The notes below the pieces were generated by a model. It saw nothing but the letters and a program-made list of their open reading frames with translations. It did no database searches and was not told the origin of the DNA. This document shows, piece after piece, positions 38,641 through 50,136 of a stretch of DNA of 64,000 nt. Both the position numbers and the translations under genes were made by a program. This stretch comes from Clusia tigrina (lineage: Eukaryota > Arthropoda > Insecta > Diptera > Clusiidae), in assembly GCA_920105625.2 (NCBI GenBank), contig CAKKTE020000605.1, positions 868,001-932,000 of the forward strand, given 5' to 3'. Numbering within the stretch: the stretch's first letter is position 1; every line of letters begins with the position of its first letter.

Positions 38641-38783
38641 TTGGTGTAAGCCAAAGCGCTTCGTCAAAAAATTAAAAAGAGTTTTAAATTAAATGGAAAT
38701 GAAGCTCTGTGGGGAAAATACATTATTTTTTATCCCGGAAATTGGGTAATTTTGCTGCCAGGAGGTTTGTATAAATACTATTG

Positions 38784-39300
38784 TTACGAAATTGCCCTCT
38801 TGACAATTTACTCTGTTACAAAATTGCCCTCCTGACAATTCCTCTAACTCTCTGTACTCGGACTCGTACCACTGGATTGTGTAGTAATCAAACAATCGCT
38901 GGTTAAATTAAAATAATTAGCTTTATTTAATTATTGCTATTTACACATTTAATATTAGGCTTAAAGTTTACTTAGTTATTATTTGCACTTTATTATTTAA
39001 CAAACCATTAGTCACTTTATTTACTAATGAATTTCACCACTTTGTAAATCACAAATACTGCTGCTTCGATTAAAATGCCTGCTGTACACACTTTTACGAT
39101 CTCTGATTTACTGTATTCCACTTTGAACAGTCTTGTCGCTTTTATAGTTTTCGAATGGTTGGAGTCGAAAATTCTACGCTATTCTCGTATTTTCTAGAAG
39201 CTTCTATCCACTTCGACAGAAGTCGAGAATATTCTTTTTGATATTACCGACGGATGGTTCTTGAATAAGCTTTTATTCGAATAGTTCGCATCTTGACTCA
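38784..39300. repeat. LTR-like repeat with heat-shock-element-like sites
   Basis: The stretch starts TGTTACGAAATTGCCCTC, has that ~30-bp unit twice in a row, and ends at ...TTGACTCACA. The next 80 bases are shared with the repeat at 21.96 kb. TG...CA ends and shared downstream sequence suggest an LTR plus the start of an internal region. At 39192-39205, TTCTAGAAGCTTCT has the alternating TTC/GAA pentamers bound by heat-shock factor in flies; whether it functions is unknown. Confidence 0.5.
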
Positions 39301-39380
39301 CAGGGGGCACTCATTCTCCAGATGGGATCCTAAAAGTATGCAATCCCTTTTCACTGAGCTATCACGTTTCACTATAATAA
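39301..39380. repeat. Internal segment following the LTR-like repeat
   Basis: CACTCATTCT, CCAGATGGGATCCTAAAAG and TATGCAATCCC match 21975-22050 closely, so these two loci derive from one element family. Confidence 0.6.
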
Positions 39381-39399
39381 TATAATGAATTATTTATTT

Positions 39400-39660
39400 T
39401 ATTGGCATTTTCCCACAATTTATTGGCTGTATAGACGGAACACATTTTGGTTTGCAAAAGCCGCAAGATGGCCATATGTGCCCTTCTCAGAGAAAAGGGA
39501 CCTAGTGTGTCAAAAAACGGCATCTCCCAACTGAAGGTGTGTTCACAGGGATACTGCGTTATGAAACTTTAAATGCGTTTTTCTCAAAACTTCATTTTCA
39601 CCCACATATGGTTTCCCACAGGAAAGGATTTCATAGCCTTAATTCCATGATTGTAAGTTA
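39400..39660 (+). pseudogene. Fossil PIF/Harbinger transposase fragment
   Basis: The + strand reads FPQFIGCIDGTHFGLQKPQDG near 39410-39470, matching the IDGTH catalytic Asp region of Harbinger (DDE_4) nucleases. Near 39595-39650 comes SHRKGFHSLNSMI, matching the RKGFHS box of the same enzymes. The part between is rearranged and frame-broken. Most of the enzyme is missing. Confidence 0.7.
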
Positions 39661-40199
39661 AATATATTTCTAATCTTCAACACCTAACGTACAAAGATAA
39701 AAATTTTTTTTTAAAGATATGTGATCATAAATCTAAAATTGTGGCCATAAATACAAAATATGGAGGTGCTGTACACGAAATGTGCGTGTAGAAAGTGATA
39801 CGTCTCAAATAGACATAGAAAATGAAAGCAATATTGCTAAAATAGGAACAAAAATTAGAGATAATATTAAAACTTCTTTGTGTTGTAGATAAATATTCAT
39901 AACAATGTTTTTTTATTAAATATGTATAATGATTAAAAAATTTATAATTTACTATGATTAAACTTATGATGCTTGGAATTCAATAAAAATTAAATAAATA
40001 AAAGAAAAAATAAATGTGCAAAGAATAATAAAATATAAACACTTAATTCTGTAGGAGAAGACTTTGCAGGTTCTTTTTCTGTGTTTGGAGCCCAATAGTT
40101 TCAGTCTCTAAACGTGCTTCTTTCATTCTGAGCTTCTGTGAATCAATAAAGGTATGTCATTACAAAAGAAAAAATAAGAGTGTGGTAAAAATAATAAAA

Positions 40200-40940
40200 A
40201 AATGAAAATTCTCTTTTGTAAGAGAAAGTTTTTGAGATCTTTTGTCCGGGTTTGGAGTTGAATTGTTTTAATCCTCATATTCATTTGGTGCTCCTGTTCC
40301 TTTAATATGGTCGACTAATTTGTCCAATCTTTTCAGAACTTCTTTCTGGTAGTCTTCAGTAGCACAAAGATTTTTTTTTAGCAAAGTTGTTTTAGTTTCT
40401 CTTTGCTCTCTCCTTGGTGTTGGAAGTTCATTCAGAACAAATTTACCCTTTTGGCATGTTGCTCTTCTTCCTCATCTTCATCGGAAGAGCCCAAAAGGGA
40501 AGATATGTAATATTCCATATCTTCTTATTGTGTACTTGTAGAAGTACTGGAAAAATCTACAAATTGTCTTTGTGAATCAAAGCTTTGAACTTCTTTCAGA
40601 CTCTCAACTGCCTCATATATTCCAGCTGCTTCCGAAAGTTGCTCTTCTACAGGGTCAGAACTTTCTCCTCACAGGGGCCCGCTCCAGTTCTTCTTTTCGA
40701 ACATTTGTTGAAGGAAAGTTTCCTCTTCGGATCTGCATAAATCTACATAAAACACATTACAAAAATTTTACAATAAGAAATATTAGTGTAAATGTATTTT
40801 TTGTGTTATCTAACCTTACGCAACATTTTGGAATCATTAAAGGGCGGCCCAGACGCATTCAGTTTTGATGTTAGATTATCCCACAAGCTGCTTTTCCTTG
40901 GCCACTTTTTAATAGAATGCCTTTAGTCAAGTCGGAGTGT
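40200..40940 (-). pseudogene. Harbinger accessory (Myb/SANT or MADF-like) protein fossil
   Basis: On the minus strand about 40920-40810 reads WDNLTSKLNASGPPFNDSKM, the Myb/SANT-like DNA-binding segment (with a typical GPP) of Harbinger partner proteins. About 40440-40250 reads LNELPTPRREQRE and then YQKEVLKRLDKLVDHIKG, the helical C-terminal part. Stops lie between. Its convergent orientation to the transposase piece at 39.4 kb fits the two-gene layout of Harbinger elements. An intron-like GT..AG gap may explain part of the break at 40800. Confidence 0.6.
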
Positions 40941-41223
40941 TTTGCCATGTATCCAGCAAGAATCTATTTTCCCTCTAATTCAATTTAGTAATATTGGTCC
41001 TTTAATTTATAAAAAAATGTATAATTCAACAAAATGAACTAAAATGTATGACACTTAAATTTCATTTCTTTTTAACTCATTTTTTATTAACTGAAAAACG
41101 TTATTCCGTTCGATAATTTGCTTTCGAGTAAAATTTCGAACGGTTTCATACAAAGTCCACTAGCGAGCGAGTGGCATCATACCAAATTCCGCTATACTTT
41201 ACTCGCAATCGGGTGAGAGAATA

Positions 41224-41340
41224 CTAATAATAATTCTTCTTTTTCTTCTGAAAAATTATTACGGTGGCATAACCACACATACGCAATTGCAACTACTGTT
41301 GTAACTTGTCTTGTCAATAAATTCGTTACAAAAATAATCT
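41224..41340 (+). repeat. 3' module of the dispersed SINE-like repeat, copy 3
   Basis: TCTGAAAAATTATTACGGTG and the following 95 bases match 55684-55785 and 37530-37615. The tRNA-like head is absent, so this copy is 5'-truncated. Confidence 0.75.
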
Positions 41341-41409
41341 TCATATTCACAGAATTGACTACTATCGACTTACTCACATTTTCAGAATACAGTAAAAATG
41401 TGACATCTA

Positions 41410-41795
41410 AGTTAACACGCCCGTAGCCGCCCCTGTCTTCACGCCTGTCACCAAGCAAGCATGAGCGCAGCATAGGTAAATGCACCGAATCTGCTGACAT
41501 AGCGTCTTAATGCTTGCATGCGTCGCCGGTGCAATACCGCTGCAGCGTGGGAACGATACTGCGGCCAGGAAATGCTGACGCAGTCAGTTTTAGACCCAGC
41601 TTAGAATTTATAAGTTATGAATAGAGTTAGTCTTAAGGAGGACCTCGAGTTGTAAAGACATCTAATTAATTTGAGTGTAATAAATATAAGGATTATCCCA
41701 ATTGTGTGTTTGATTCAGATAAGGATATGTAAGTATGCCGCTGTTGGTTGCGGCCAAAATATTTTTTTAATCGCAGTCCTTCCGACTGCGTTAAT
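41410..41795 (+). repeat. 5' LTR of the errantivirus-like provirus
   Basis: 386 bp, opening AGTTAACACGCCCGTAGCC. It matches 50082-50468 with roughly 10% difference by eye, concentrated in the left third. The AGTTAA...TTAA ends are typical for gypsy-group errantiviruses. Confidence 0.9.
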
Positions 41796-41813
41796 TGGCG
41801 CCCGAGCACGGAG
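41796..41813 (+). other. Primer-binding site of the provirus
   Basis: TGGCGCCCGAGCACGGAG lies immediately after the LTR. TGGCGCC-type sites pair with the 3' end of tRNA-Lys in gypsy-like elements. Confidence 0.75.
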
Positions 41814-42033
41814 CGGGCTCCCAAAAATCGGAAGGGCTTATTATAAAAATAATCTAACTATAAGATAAAAATTAATAATGTGAGAAAAATTGCTCAGCGA
41901 TTCACCACCTCCTGGCAATGTAAAAGTGAACTAATATTGAAAAGTGGAAAATAAACCAAAGCCCTTCCTATGCATATATAGTGGCCCTTGAAGGGTATTG
42001 TGCGAACACGGTGATGTAAAACAAATAACTCCC

Positions 42034-42289
42034 TACGTCTACATCCTAAGATTCCCAAGGGACCCTCCAGGATATAGAAAAAGAAAAAGATTCTGTGACC
42101 CCGAAGATCCTCAGATCTAATATGAAGAAATTATTGATTCAAAATAAAATAAATAAATCCTTACGTCTACATCCTGAGATTCCCAAGGGACCCTCCAGGA
42201 TATAACAAAAGAAAAAGGTTCTGTGACCCCGAAGACCCTCAGACCTAACATAAAGAATTTAACTTTTAATTTTATTTTTTATTCAAAAT
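42034..42289 (+). repeat. 128-bp tandem duplication in the proviral leader
   Basis: TACGTCTACATCCTAAGATT at 42034 recurs at 42162 (TACGTCTACATCCTGAGATT). The copies agree over most of their length, including GGGACCCTCCAGGATATA. Confidence 0.85.
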
Positions 42290-42464
42290 TCGCTTAAGAG
42301 CGATCATGGAAAATGCGACAGAGGTTCCTTTACTAAAATATAATATTCACCATGATATGCATAATCGGGTCACTGGGTACGCACACAGTGTACGCCTATA
42401 AAATGAAAAATTATATTTTAGATATCGTAAAATGTATTTGGCAAATTGCTGGGTGTCTTCGATT

Positions 42465-44466
42465 ACACTGTTCAAGTTTTTGACACGAAACTTCTGGTAC
42501 AAACGTGAAAACCATATGGTTGTGTTTGGATGAGCCCCCTGAGTACTTCTCCATCGATGAAAGTGCCAACTTGGCTCATTGGGAAAATTTTATGGCGTGT
42601 TGTTTGAATTTCGGTCAATTAGTGAATTTTTTACCATTTAAGCCCATTTAAGTCGCTATTCCTGTATTCAAAATTTCTTTCGTTATTTTTATAAGACTCG
42701 CAATTACTAGTTCTACCATTAGAACGCACATTTCAACTGAGAAAATCAAATTTTTTAGCCTATTTTCATGATTTTTGCCCATTTTTCATCGATTTTCCCC
42801 ATTTTTTGCTGTTTCTATGCGCTTTTTTGTAGTTCTTGCGCAAACTTATCGATATAATTCTTACCGATTTTCATTTTTACAATATACTATGCAATATTAT
42901 TGCCATTTCAAGCAACTCAACACACTTTTTAAATACAGAAACCATCCTTTTTACGCTTTTTCGGATGATTTTCGCGTTTTTTATTGATTTAAATAAATTT
43001 TTTGAATACATTTTTTCGGTATAAAAATGAATGGAAATGCGTGTTTCTCCGTATTAATGTAATTAATTTTAAATTGGCAATTGAAATATAGAATTATTCA
43101 ATGGAATATCATTCGTTATTCACCAATTCCATTAACAAATTCCAGCAAAGATCTGCCAAAAGTGAATCTAATTTTTTTCCACTGTACCAGTGTTCCAACT
43201 GTGCTGATACCTGGTGGAAACGTTCACCATGCTCGTCTGATTCAGACGGCAACTGACGCTCAAAGTGATCTTGGTGATGATGCATGAAATGCACTTTCAA
43301 CGACATTCGAACACCGATGTTTTCGAAAGATTGCAGCATATCTTCAACAATGGCACGCCAATTGTCCACCCGATGAATGCCGAGAACTTTTTCGATCACT
43401 GCTTTCAGGCTATCCCAAGCGATGAGTTCCGTCTCTTGAATGACATTGTTGAAGTATTCATCCTTCATCAGTTTGCGAATGTCTGGGCCATTCAACATAC
43501 CTGAATTCAATATATGATTTTATATAAAAACTTTTAAGAATGCTTCATCTTCGTTTGGCGGAAAAAGAATGCCAAATATTTATTTACCTGCTTTAATTTT
43601 CGCTTCACTCAAGCGTGGAAAGATGTACTGCAATCGTTCAAACGCCAATCTATTTCCACGCACCAGTAACGCTTTGATGAAAAAAAAATCAGACGAGCAT
43701 GGTGAACGTTTCCAGCAGGTATCAGCACAGTTGGAACACTGGTACAGTGGAAAAAAATTAGATTCACTTTTGGCAGATCTTTGCTGGAATTTGTTAATGG
43801 AATTGGAGGATAACGAATGATATTCCATTGAATAATTCTATATTTCAACTGCCAATTTAAAATTAATTACATTAATACGGAGAAACACGCATTTCCATTC
43901 ATTTTTATACCGAAAAAATGTATTCAAAAAATTTATTTAAATCAATAAAAAACGCGAAAATCATCCGAAAAAGCGTAAAAAGGATGGTTTCTGTATTTAA
44001 AAAGTGTGTTGAGTTGCTTGAAATGGCAATAATATTGCATAGTATATTGTAAAAATGAAAATCGGTAAGAATTATATCGATAAGTTTGCGCAAGAACTAC
44101 AAAAAAGCGCATAGAAACAGCAAAAAATGGGGAAAATCGATGAAAAATGGGCAAAAATCATGAAAATAGGCTAAAAAATTTGATTTTCTCAGTTGAAATG
44201 TGCGTTCTAATGGTAGAACTAGTAATTGCGAGCCGTATAAAAATAAGGAAAGAAATTTTGAATACAGGAATAGCGACTTAAATGGGCTTAAATGGTAAAA
44301 AATTCACTAATTGACCGAAATTCAAACAAAACGCCATAAAATTTTCCCAATGAGCCAAGTTGGCACTTTCATCGATGGATTAGTACTCAGGGGGCTCATC
44401 CAAACACAACCATATGGTTTTCACGTTTGTACCATTTTACAACTTGAACAGTGTTATGGGCGACAC
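42465..44466. mobile_element. Long inverted repeat (palindrome) nested in the provirus
   Basis: The arms 42465-43243 and 43689-44466 are reverse complements over about 778 bp with few differences; the centre of 445 bp is single-copy. Checkpoints: TCCACTGTACCAGTGTTCCA at 43176 against TGGAACACTGGTACAGTGGA at 43732, and CCATATGGTTGTG against CACAACCATATGG at the outer side. The transcript would fold into a very long hairpin. It could be a foldback transposon or an inverted duplication; no target duplication was identified. Confidence 0.9.
43109..43510 (-). pseudogene. Conserved arthropod-type domain of unknown function in the palindrome
   Basis: The frame reads MSLKVHFMHHHQDHFERQ and SDEHGERFHQVSAQLEHWYS then LLADLCWNLL. 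I have seen this His-rich MSLKxHFxHxH / DEHGERFHQ pattern as a recurrent unnamed, transposon-linked domain in arthropod genomes, and I know no function for it. The last 45 residues are duplicated in the opposite arm at 43690-43817. The His and acidic residues could bind metal; this is inference. The frame begins at an ATG in the single-copy centre. Confidence 0.45.
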
Positions 44467-44469
44467 AAG

Positions 44470-45075
44470 GTTCAACCCCTTGCCAACATTTACGAAAGTA
44501 ATATAAACGATGGCGACAAATCTCGGAAAAATTTAAATTTGTAATCTTCGGCTAACTGGTGGGAGGGTTAATTGTAGCACAACGTTCGACTCCTTGCCAA
44601 GATTTATAAAACTGTATTTCAAAGCGTAAAATACGCAAAGCCATAAGCTGCTGTGCTGATGTTATTTGCAACGCCTGTCCATGAATGATCGGATACGCCC
44701 TACACGTTGTCGTTCACATCGGAACACGACAACCATTTCCTGATGAAGGCAGCGCATTGTCAACTGGTTATGGTCAACGGTATCGGTATTGCATAGCAAT
44801 ACCCGCCAAATGGCCAGATACGTCCTAACAGGGTGCACTTGTCGCTATTGGCCATGGCAGCAAAATTTGAAGTTGCATTGAACGCCGAGCACCGCGTGGA
44901 GGAAGTGTCCTGAGTCGGTTGCCCGTAATCCGAATACTGACGACTAAAAAGGGTTCCCGCGTCCCTTCCTTGACCTAAGCCAGAAATTATGTGAAGAATT
45001 TTTAAATGTTATTTTATAATATACTAAAACATTTTACATTTCAGCAATAACATCACCAATGCAATCGATCTGCCT
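44470..45075 (+). other. Proviral sequence between the palindrome and gag
   Basis: No clear coding signal. It has a short hairpin (GGTATCGGTATTGC/GCAATACC) near 44780-44810. A TTTCAG acceptor-like site precedes the gag-like frame near 45040. It is probably leader. Confidence 0.35.
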
Positions 45076-46236
45076 GTGAGTCTGAGAAAACAAAATATAA
45101 GGAAATTGCGGCATCAGCTCAGCGAACTCAAGCTAAAAGCAACAAAAGAAAGGAGTGAAGGAAGGAGCAAGGGAAAATTTACCAAAAGAAAAAAAACGAA
45201 TTTGGTGAGTCGAAAAATTTTTAATTATGGATTCCTTGACCCGTTAGGTTACCGAGCTGTGGGTGCACTTATGGTCGAGTTGAAGAAGGCGGAAAATCGC
45301 ATTTTGATTTGAAGATTTGAGGGAAATAGGCAGGTTGCCAGACTCAGTTAGGGACCTCCAGGCATTCGAGGGAAACTCAGCCCAATACGTGTCCTGGGTG
45401 ACATCAGTTGAGGGAATTCTTAGACGATTAAAAGATCGTCAGGATGAAACCAATTTATAGGGCAATCCTCAAGAGCATCAGGGGAAAGGTTATGGATAAC
45501 GCTGATTCTGCTTTAATATCCCACAATATTTCGGAAGTCGACTGGGCAGGAATAAAAGGTTGCCTGTCGCTTCACTACGCTGATAAAAGGGACATGCGTG
45601 CCTTCGAGCATCATCTGAGTCAGCTGACAGGGTAACTTGAAGTTAGACGAGTTTTATGCTCGTGTCAACCACCAATTTTCTTTAATTATAAATAAATTTA
45701 AAACCGAAAACTACTCTACCGAAACCGTAGATGCACTGATCGAAACCTACCTAAATAGAGCGCTGGATGTCTTTGTAAGGGGATTGAGTGGCGATCTTTC
45801 CCGCATGATTATTATCCAAAGACCAAGATCAGAACCCGAAGCCTACACAGCTTGTCTGGACATTCAGAATTTGAATTTTAGGAGCCATCCTGTGCACGGT
45901 GGTATAAATAGGACCTCGGTGACTGTTCCTGTAAACGAAATGAATAAGGACAGTAATCCTCGTCCGTCGTTCTCGAAGTTTAACAACAATTTCTCACCTG
46001 TTGGAAACAACCATAAGTTTGGATTTAGGCCGCAAAGTGGTTCCCTCCAGAATCGCCATTTCAATCAAAGGACTGAACCCCAAGGCCAATGGAAAAAATG
46101 GAGGTGGACCCTTCTATATAGACGCGACGGGCGAGCTTCTCAAACAGACCTCAACAAGGATTCCCATTCAAACGGAAATCTGGCTCAGACAACTTCCGCC
46201 AAAAGCAGCAGAGGATGTTCCATATGGAAACTGTAA
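45076..46236 (+). pseudogene. gag of the errantivirus-like provirus, broken
   Basis: The first frame (45076-45312) is a short basic, helix-rich start. The region 45444-45635 has the capsid-type alternation of Ser/Asn, helical and YADKRDM segments. The frame 45637-46236 continues the capsid and ends in an Asn/Arg/Gln-rich tail without zinc knuckles, which is normal for errantivirus Gag. At least three stops or frame changes separate the pieces. Gag would form the particle. Confidence 0.65.
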
Positions 46237-46289
46237 ATGAGGACTATGCGAATTTGGCTGAAGAATATCAGGCGAATTTTGTGACAGGA

Positions 46290-46519
46290 GCCTATCCAGC
46301 GTACCTTACATAGAGTACGTGGATAGCCAGGGCCCTGTGTTGAAATTCTTGGTAGACACAGGTGCGAACAAAAATTTTATAAATGCATCTCTTTCCCTAA
46401 ATAGCAAAAAGCTTGCAAAATCCTTTTTTGTAATTGGATCGATACTATTTCCCCAGGATGGCAAGCTTGATAAGACATTTCACGAAAGCTTGCGAAGTAT
46501 GCCGAGTAAACAAATATGA
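46290..46519 (+). pseudogene. Protease fragment of the provirus; RT deleted after it
   Basis: FLVDTGANKNFINASL contains the Asp-Thr-Gly active site of retroviral aspartic proteases. After about 40 more residues the sequence passes into integrase-type material without any RT or RNase H, so roughly 1.5-2 kb of pol has been lost in one deletion. Confidence 0.7.
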
Positions 46520-47294
46520 CAGGCATCCCTTCATCCCAAAACTAAAGGATGCTCCTATCCCGAAACATCCTTGAGATATTTTACACATCGATATTTTCGA
46601 AATTAGTGGCGAAAAATTTCTCAGCTGCGTAGACAAATTCTCTAAATTTGTGAAATTCTTCCACATAAAGAATTAAGTCCGCTGTACTTTTACGTAAAAA
46701 ATTTGCAAAAATTATTCACTATTTTACAGTCCCACAGATGATAGTTACTGATAACGAAAGAGGCTTCGTCAGTCCTTTAGTCCCTAAATATGTTAGAGGG
46801 TTAGGAATTAGACTTTATCAAACCTCTATTCAACGGAGCGAAGTAAATGGGCAAGTCGAAAGACTTCACCGTCAGACCGTTATTGAAATATACCGGTGTT
46901 TACAAAGAGAGATACCCAACACATCCCCAAAGGAATTGTTGTACATAGCTGCCAACCGATATAACAATACAATTCCATAACTAAGTACAAACCGAGCGAT
47001 ATATTTTTCAATAGGGTACTAAGAATAAATTATCAGGAGTTAGCAAATTTTCAAAACAAAGTTTTTATCGAAGTGAGGAATCGGATGGAGAAGAATCAGG
47101 AATCACGAAATACCCGATTGAATGAAAAAAGGCAGAACCCTAAGAAGTATGTACAGGGGTACGTAGTGTATGTGAGGAACAAACAAATTAAGGCAAAACA
47201 ACGCCCACTTCATAAAAAAGAGGTTGTAGGCAGGGATAACAGGGTAACAGTAACCACGAACGATGGGAAAAGGATCCAAGTAAAAAATTTGTAA
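46520..47294 (+). pseudogene. Integrase remnant of the provirus
   Basis: 46738-46980 contains the second catalytic Asp (VTDNERGF) and the catalytic Glu (VNGQVERLH) of the integrase core. The first Asp region before it is degraded and in another frame. 47073-47294 gives the basic C-terminal domain. The frame breaks after 46980. The mariner-like element begins 52 bp downstream. Confidence 0.75.
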
Positions 47295-47346
47295 AAGAAC
47301 GTTTTTTTCCAACCCAATTTCACCTTCCTTCGCGGGCTCGAATATA

Positions 47347-48532
47347 AAGGGTTTTCCAACAAGAGGTGTTATTTTAAATCATCCGTTATTTCGGTAGCTG
47401 TCATTTTTGAAGCTTTTATTCTTTGACATTTGACTAGTAGAAACAACGCCATTACCAAAAATGGAACGATACACGCTTCAACAACGCATTGAAATTATTA
47501 AAATTCACTACAAAAATGGTGAAAATCTAGCAGTCACAGTTCGCAAAACTAAAGAATTTTTGGGTCGTCGTGAAGCACCTTGTCGGACCGCAATACAGAA
47601 ATTGGTCGAAAAATTGGAGGTGTTGGGACAAGTTAGTGATGTGAAGAATAAAACATGTGCACCTCGCCCAAGAACAACTGAGAACATTGCTGCTGTAGCC
47701 CAAAGTGTTGAAGAAATCCCAGGTTTGTCCATTCCTCGTCGTTCTTTGGAATTGGGCATTCAACAAACGTCACTATAGCGTATATTGCATAAAGACTTCG
47801 GTCTTAAGGCTTATAAAGTTCAGTTGGCAGAAGAACTGAAGCCGGCCGATCATCAACAACGTCGTGTCTTTGCTGATTGGGTCCTTGAAATGAATGAAAA
47901 TGATCCGGAATTCCATCGAAAAATCATCTTGACTGATGAGGCCCATTTCCACCTCGGTGGCTACGTCAACAAGCCAAATTGTCGCATCTGGGGCTCGGAA
48001 AACCCATGAGTTATTGTTGAGAAGCCTCTCCATCATCAACGTGTGACTGTTTGGTGCGGTTTATGGTCCGGCGGGGCCATTGGACCTTACTTTTTCGAAA
48101 TGAGGTTGGATCAACAGTTACGGTGATTGGATTGCGCTATCGAGAGATGATTAATGATTTTTTATGGTCGGTGTTGGATGGTATTGATCTGGACAACGTT
48201 TACTTTCAACAAGACGGCGCTACGTGCCACATAAGTAACGAAACCATTGCTCTTTTACGGGAAAAGTTTCCGGACCGTGTTATCTCTCGAAGAGGTGATC
48301 AGAATTGGCCACCGAGTTCTTGTGATTTAACACCTTGCGACTTCTTCGTTTGGGGCCACGTGAAAGATAAGGTCTACGCCAACAGCCCAGCGTCGATTCA
48401 AGACCTCAAAGATAGAATTCGCGAGGCTATCGAGGACATAGGGCAGCGACTTTGCGATTTGGTTATAGAAAATTTCAAAAAATGGTATTTTTCTTTGAAT
48501 ACCAAAATAACACCTCTTATTGGAAAACCCTT
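47347..48532 (+). mobile_element. mariner/IS630-type transposon, nearly complete, inside the provirus
   Basis: The ends AAGGGTTTTCCAACAAGAGG and (inverted) AAGGGTTTTCCAATAAGAGG form long inverted repeats that continue through TGTTATTTT. TA flanks both sides (47345-47346 and 48533-48534). Length is 1186 bp, typical for mariner-like elements. The same subfamily gave the deleted copy at 24.4 kb. Being intact at both ends within the dead provirus, it is younger than the provirus. Confidence 0.9.
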
Positions 48533-48545
48533 TAAATATAATTAA
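47461..48545 (+). pseudogene. mariner-like transposase, broken by two stops and a frameshift
   Basis: 47461-47778 encodes the N-terminal DNA-binding part (TLQQRIEIIKIHYKNG start, then a helix-turn-helix). A TAG at 47776-47778 interrupts; the same frame then gives ILTDEAHFHLGG with the first catalytic Asp and ends at TGA 48007-48009. The frame shifts near 48100; 48051-48545 holds FQQDGATCHIS with the second Asp and WPPSSCDLTPCDFF with the third. I count 36 residues between the last two Asp. The enzyme would cut and paste the element at TA. No active protein is possible as it stands. Confidence 0.85.
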
Positions 48546-48839
48546 TTCGAAAAACAAAAGAAAAAAGAATTGTTTTATTTAAATATAATATAATAGCAGT
48601 AATATTTAAATATAAAAAATTGTTTTAATAATTTGTAAGTTGTAAATTGCATAAAGAAAATGAAAATTTCCAAATATGGAAGCTATCTCTCGAGAACAAA
48701 AGTAGGTTATACATATGATATAAAAATGAGATCGAATTGTTAAAAGTTAAGAAAATATTAAAAGTAGGTTCTTGAAGATATGCTGTACTTGTAACGCTCT
48801 TCTTTTTAGGAAGCTATCTTTCCTTTCATGAATTGAATT

Positions 48840-50136
48840 TTCGAAAATGAATAAAGTTCTTCGCATAAGTCATGTTTTCTTGAAATCAACGTCATAGAGC
48901 TCCCAGAAAAAGAATACGCGACAATGGCAAATGTTAGTTAAGCGCGTGACGTGTGTAGTGCAACGCGAGCTTGAGGCAACTCCGATGAAGACGATCATCG
49001 AACTTCAGCTCAACCAAACGAATTGCAGGGTACCAAGTCGAGAATACCTCGCTCTATAAATTGGATTGGATCGGCGTGGAAATGGGTAGCAGGATCCCCT
49101 GACGCCACTGATGGAGATTGTGTTCCGCGTAACCAAAATCAGTTGGTCGACAACAACAATAACCAGCTTTCCATTAACAGGAAAATCCTTAACGCCACGC
49201 AAGAAGCTATAAAGAGAATTAACAACGTTGTTGATTTTGTAAATGACGTTGATAAAAATTTCAATGCGGAAAAGCTTGAAATTTTGTTGGCTAATAAGGT
49301 TCTCGTCCTAAAAGAGCAAATTTCAGAAATAGTCCGAGCTTGTCAAATGCCAAAAACTGGAAACCGAGCAGGCCATTTCTGAAGATGAGGCGCTACCTTA
49401 TCAATCTGGTAGAAGCAATGGAATATGCCAAGCTATCTATATATACGAATGGACCTATGCTCGTATACGTGCTCTCGGTACCAAAAGTGAAGCTGGATTA
49501 ATATCGATTAATACTGGTGAGGAGCACCTCGTCAGGAGGCAATCGTGTCGATTTCCTCTACAAAAGATTGCTGATGAATACAGAAGAAACTTATGGTATT
49601 ACTGGCGATTGCCTCTCTATCAACAACGCGATAATTTGTGACAAACTTTTTAACAAACTTCAACCGTCCGTTGCGGAAAAGAATCAAGACGCCTGAAGGG
49701 CTCCTTCCTCATACAGCCCAAAAATGAAACAGTGCAAATTGGCAATCGAACTTTCATCAGCACGGAGACCAGAAGCCTTCAAACCTTACCATCGGTGCTG
49801 AGCAACATAACCAATGAGGGCCTTAAATTAGACCTGGAGTATGTTCATGACCTTAGCCTTGAAAATATCAATCGTGTCAGCAAGCTCGGTGACAAATTCC
49901 ATGTTTCAACTGCGATAGAAGCTGCAATGTTACTCACCCTAGCCACGGCCTGCTATATAATCTGGAAACGAATAATTGTGAACATTAGAATCCCTGGCAT
50001 GCATCAAAGCACAACAATGAAGCAAGGCGAATCCTCTACGAAAACAACCAACTGCGGGACGCAGACATTTAAGGAGGGAGGAGTTAACACGCCCGTAGCC
50101 GCACCTGTCATCACACCTGTCCCCAAGCAGGCATGA
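48840..50136 (+). pseudogene. env remnant of the errantivirus-like provirus
   Basis: 49023-49382 has a Gly/Trp-rich stretch right after a basic region, as after the cleavage site of errantivirus envelope proteins, followed by a long coiled-coil-like helix. 49732-50136 is the membrane end: a hydrophobic segment of about 18 residues (AAMLLTLATACYIIW), then a short basic cytoplasmic tail that runs into the 3' LTR. Stops and frame changes between these pieces, near 49382-49732, destroy the gene. In intact relatives this glycoprotein mediates entry. Confidence 0.65.
50071..50081 (+). other. Polypurine tract of the provirus
   Basis: AAGGAGGGAGG directly precedes the 3' LTR, the place for second-strand priming. 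Confidence 0.8.

Noticed and set aside
42775..44154. Pairs of identical hydrophobic frames on opposite strands (42775-42987 and 43942-44154; 42836-43024 and 43905-44093)
   Set aside because: They are the two arms of the long palindrome read twice, low-complexity Phe/Tyr-rich sequence and not genes.
44330..44544. 77-codon + frame at the right end of the palindrome
   Set aside because: It mostly translates the palindrome arm and has no family resemblance.
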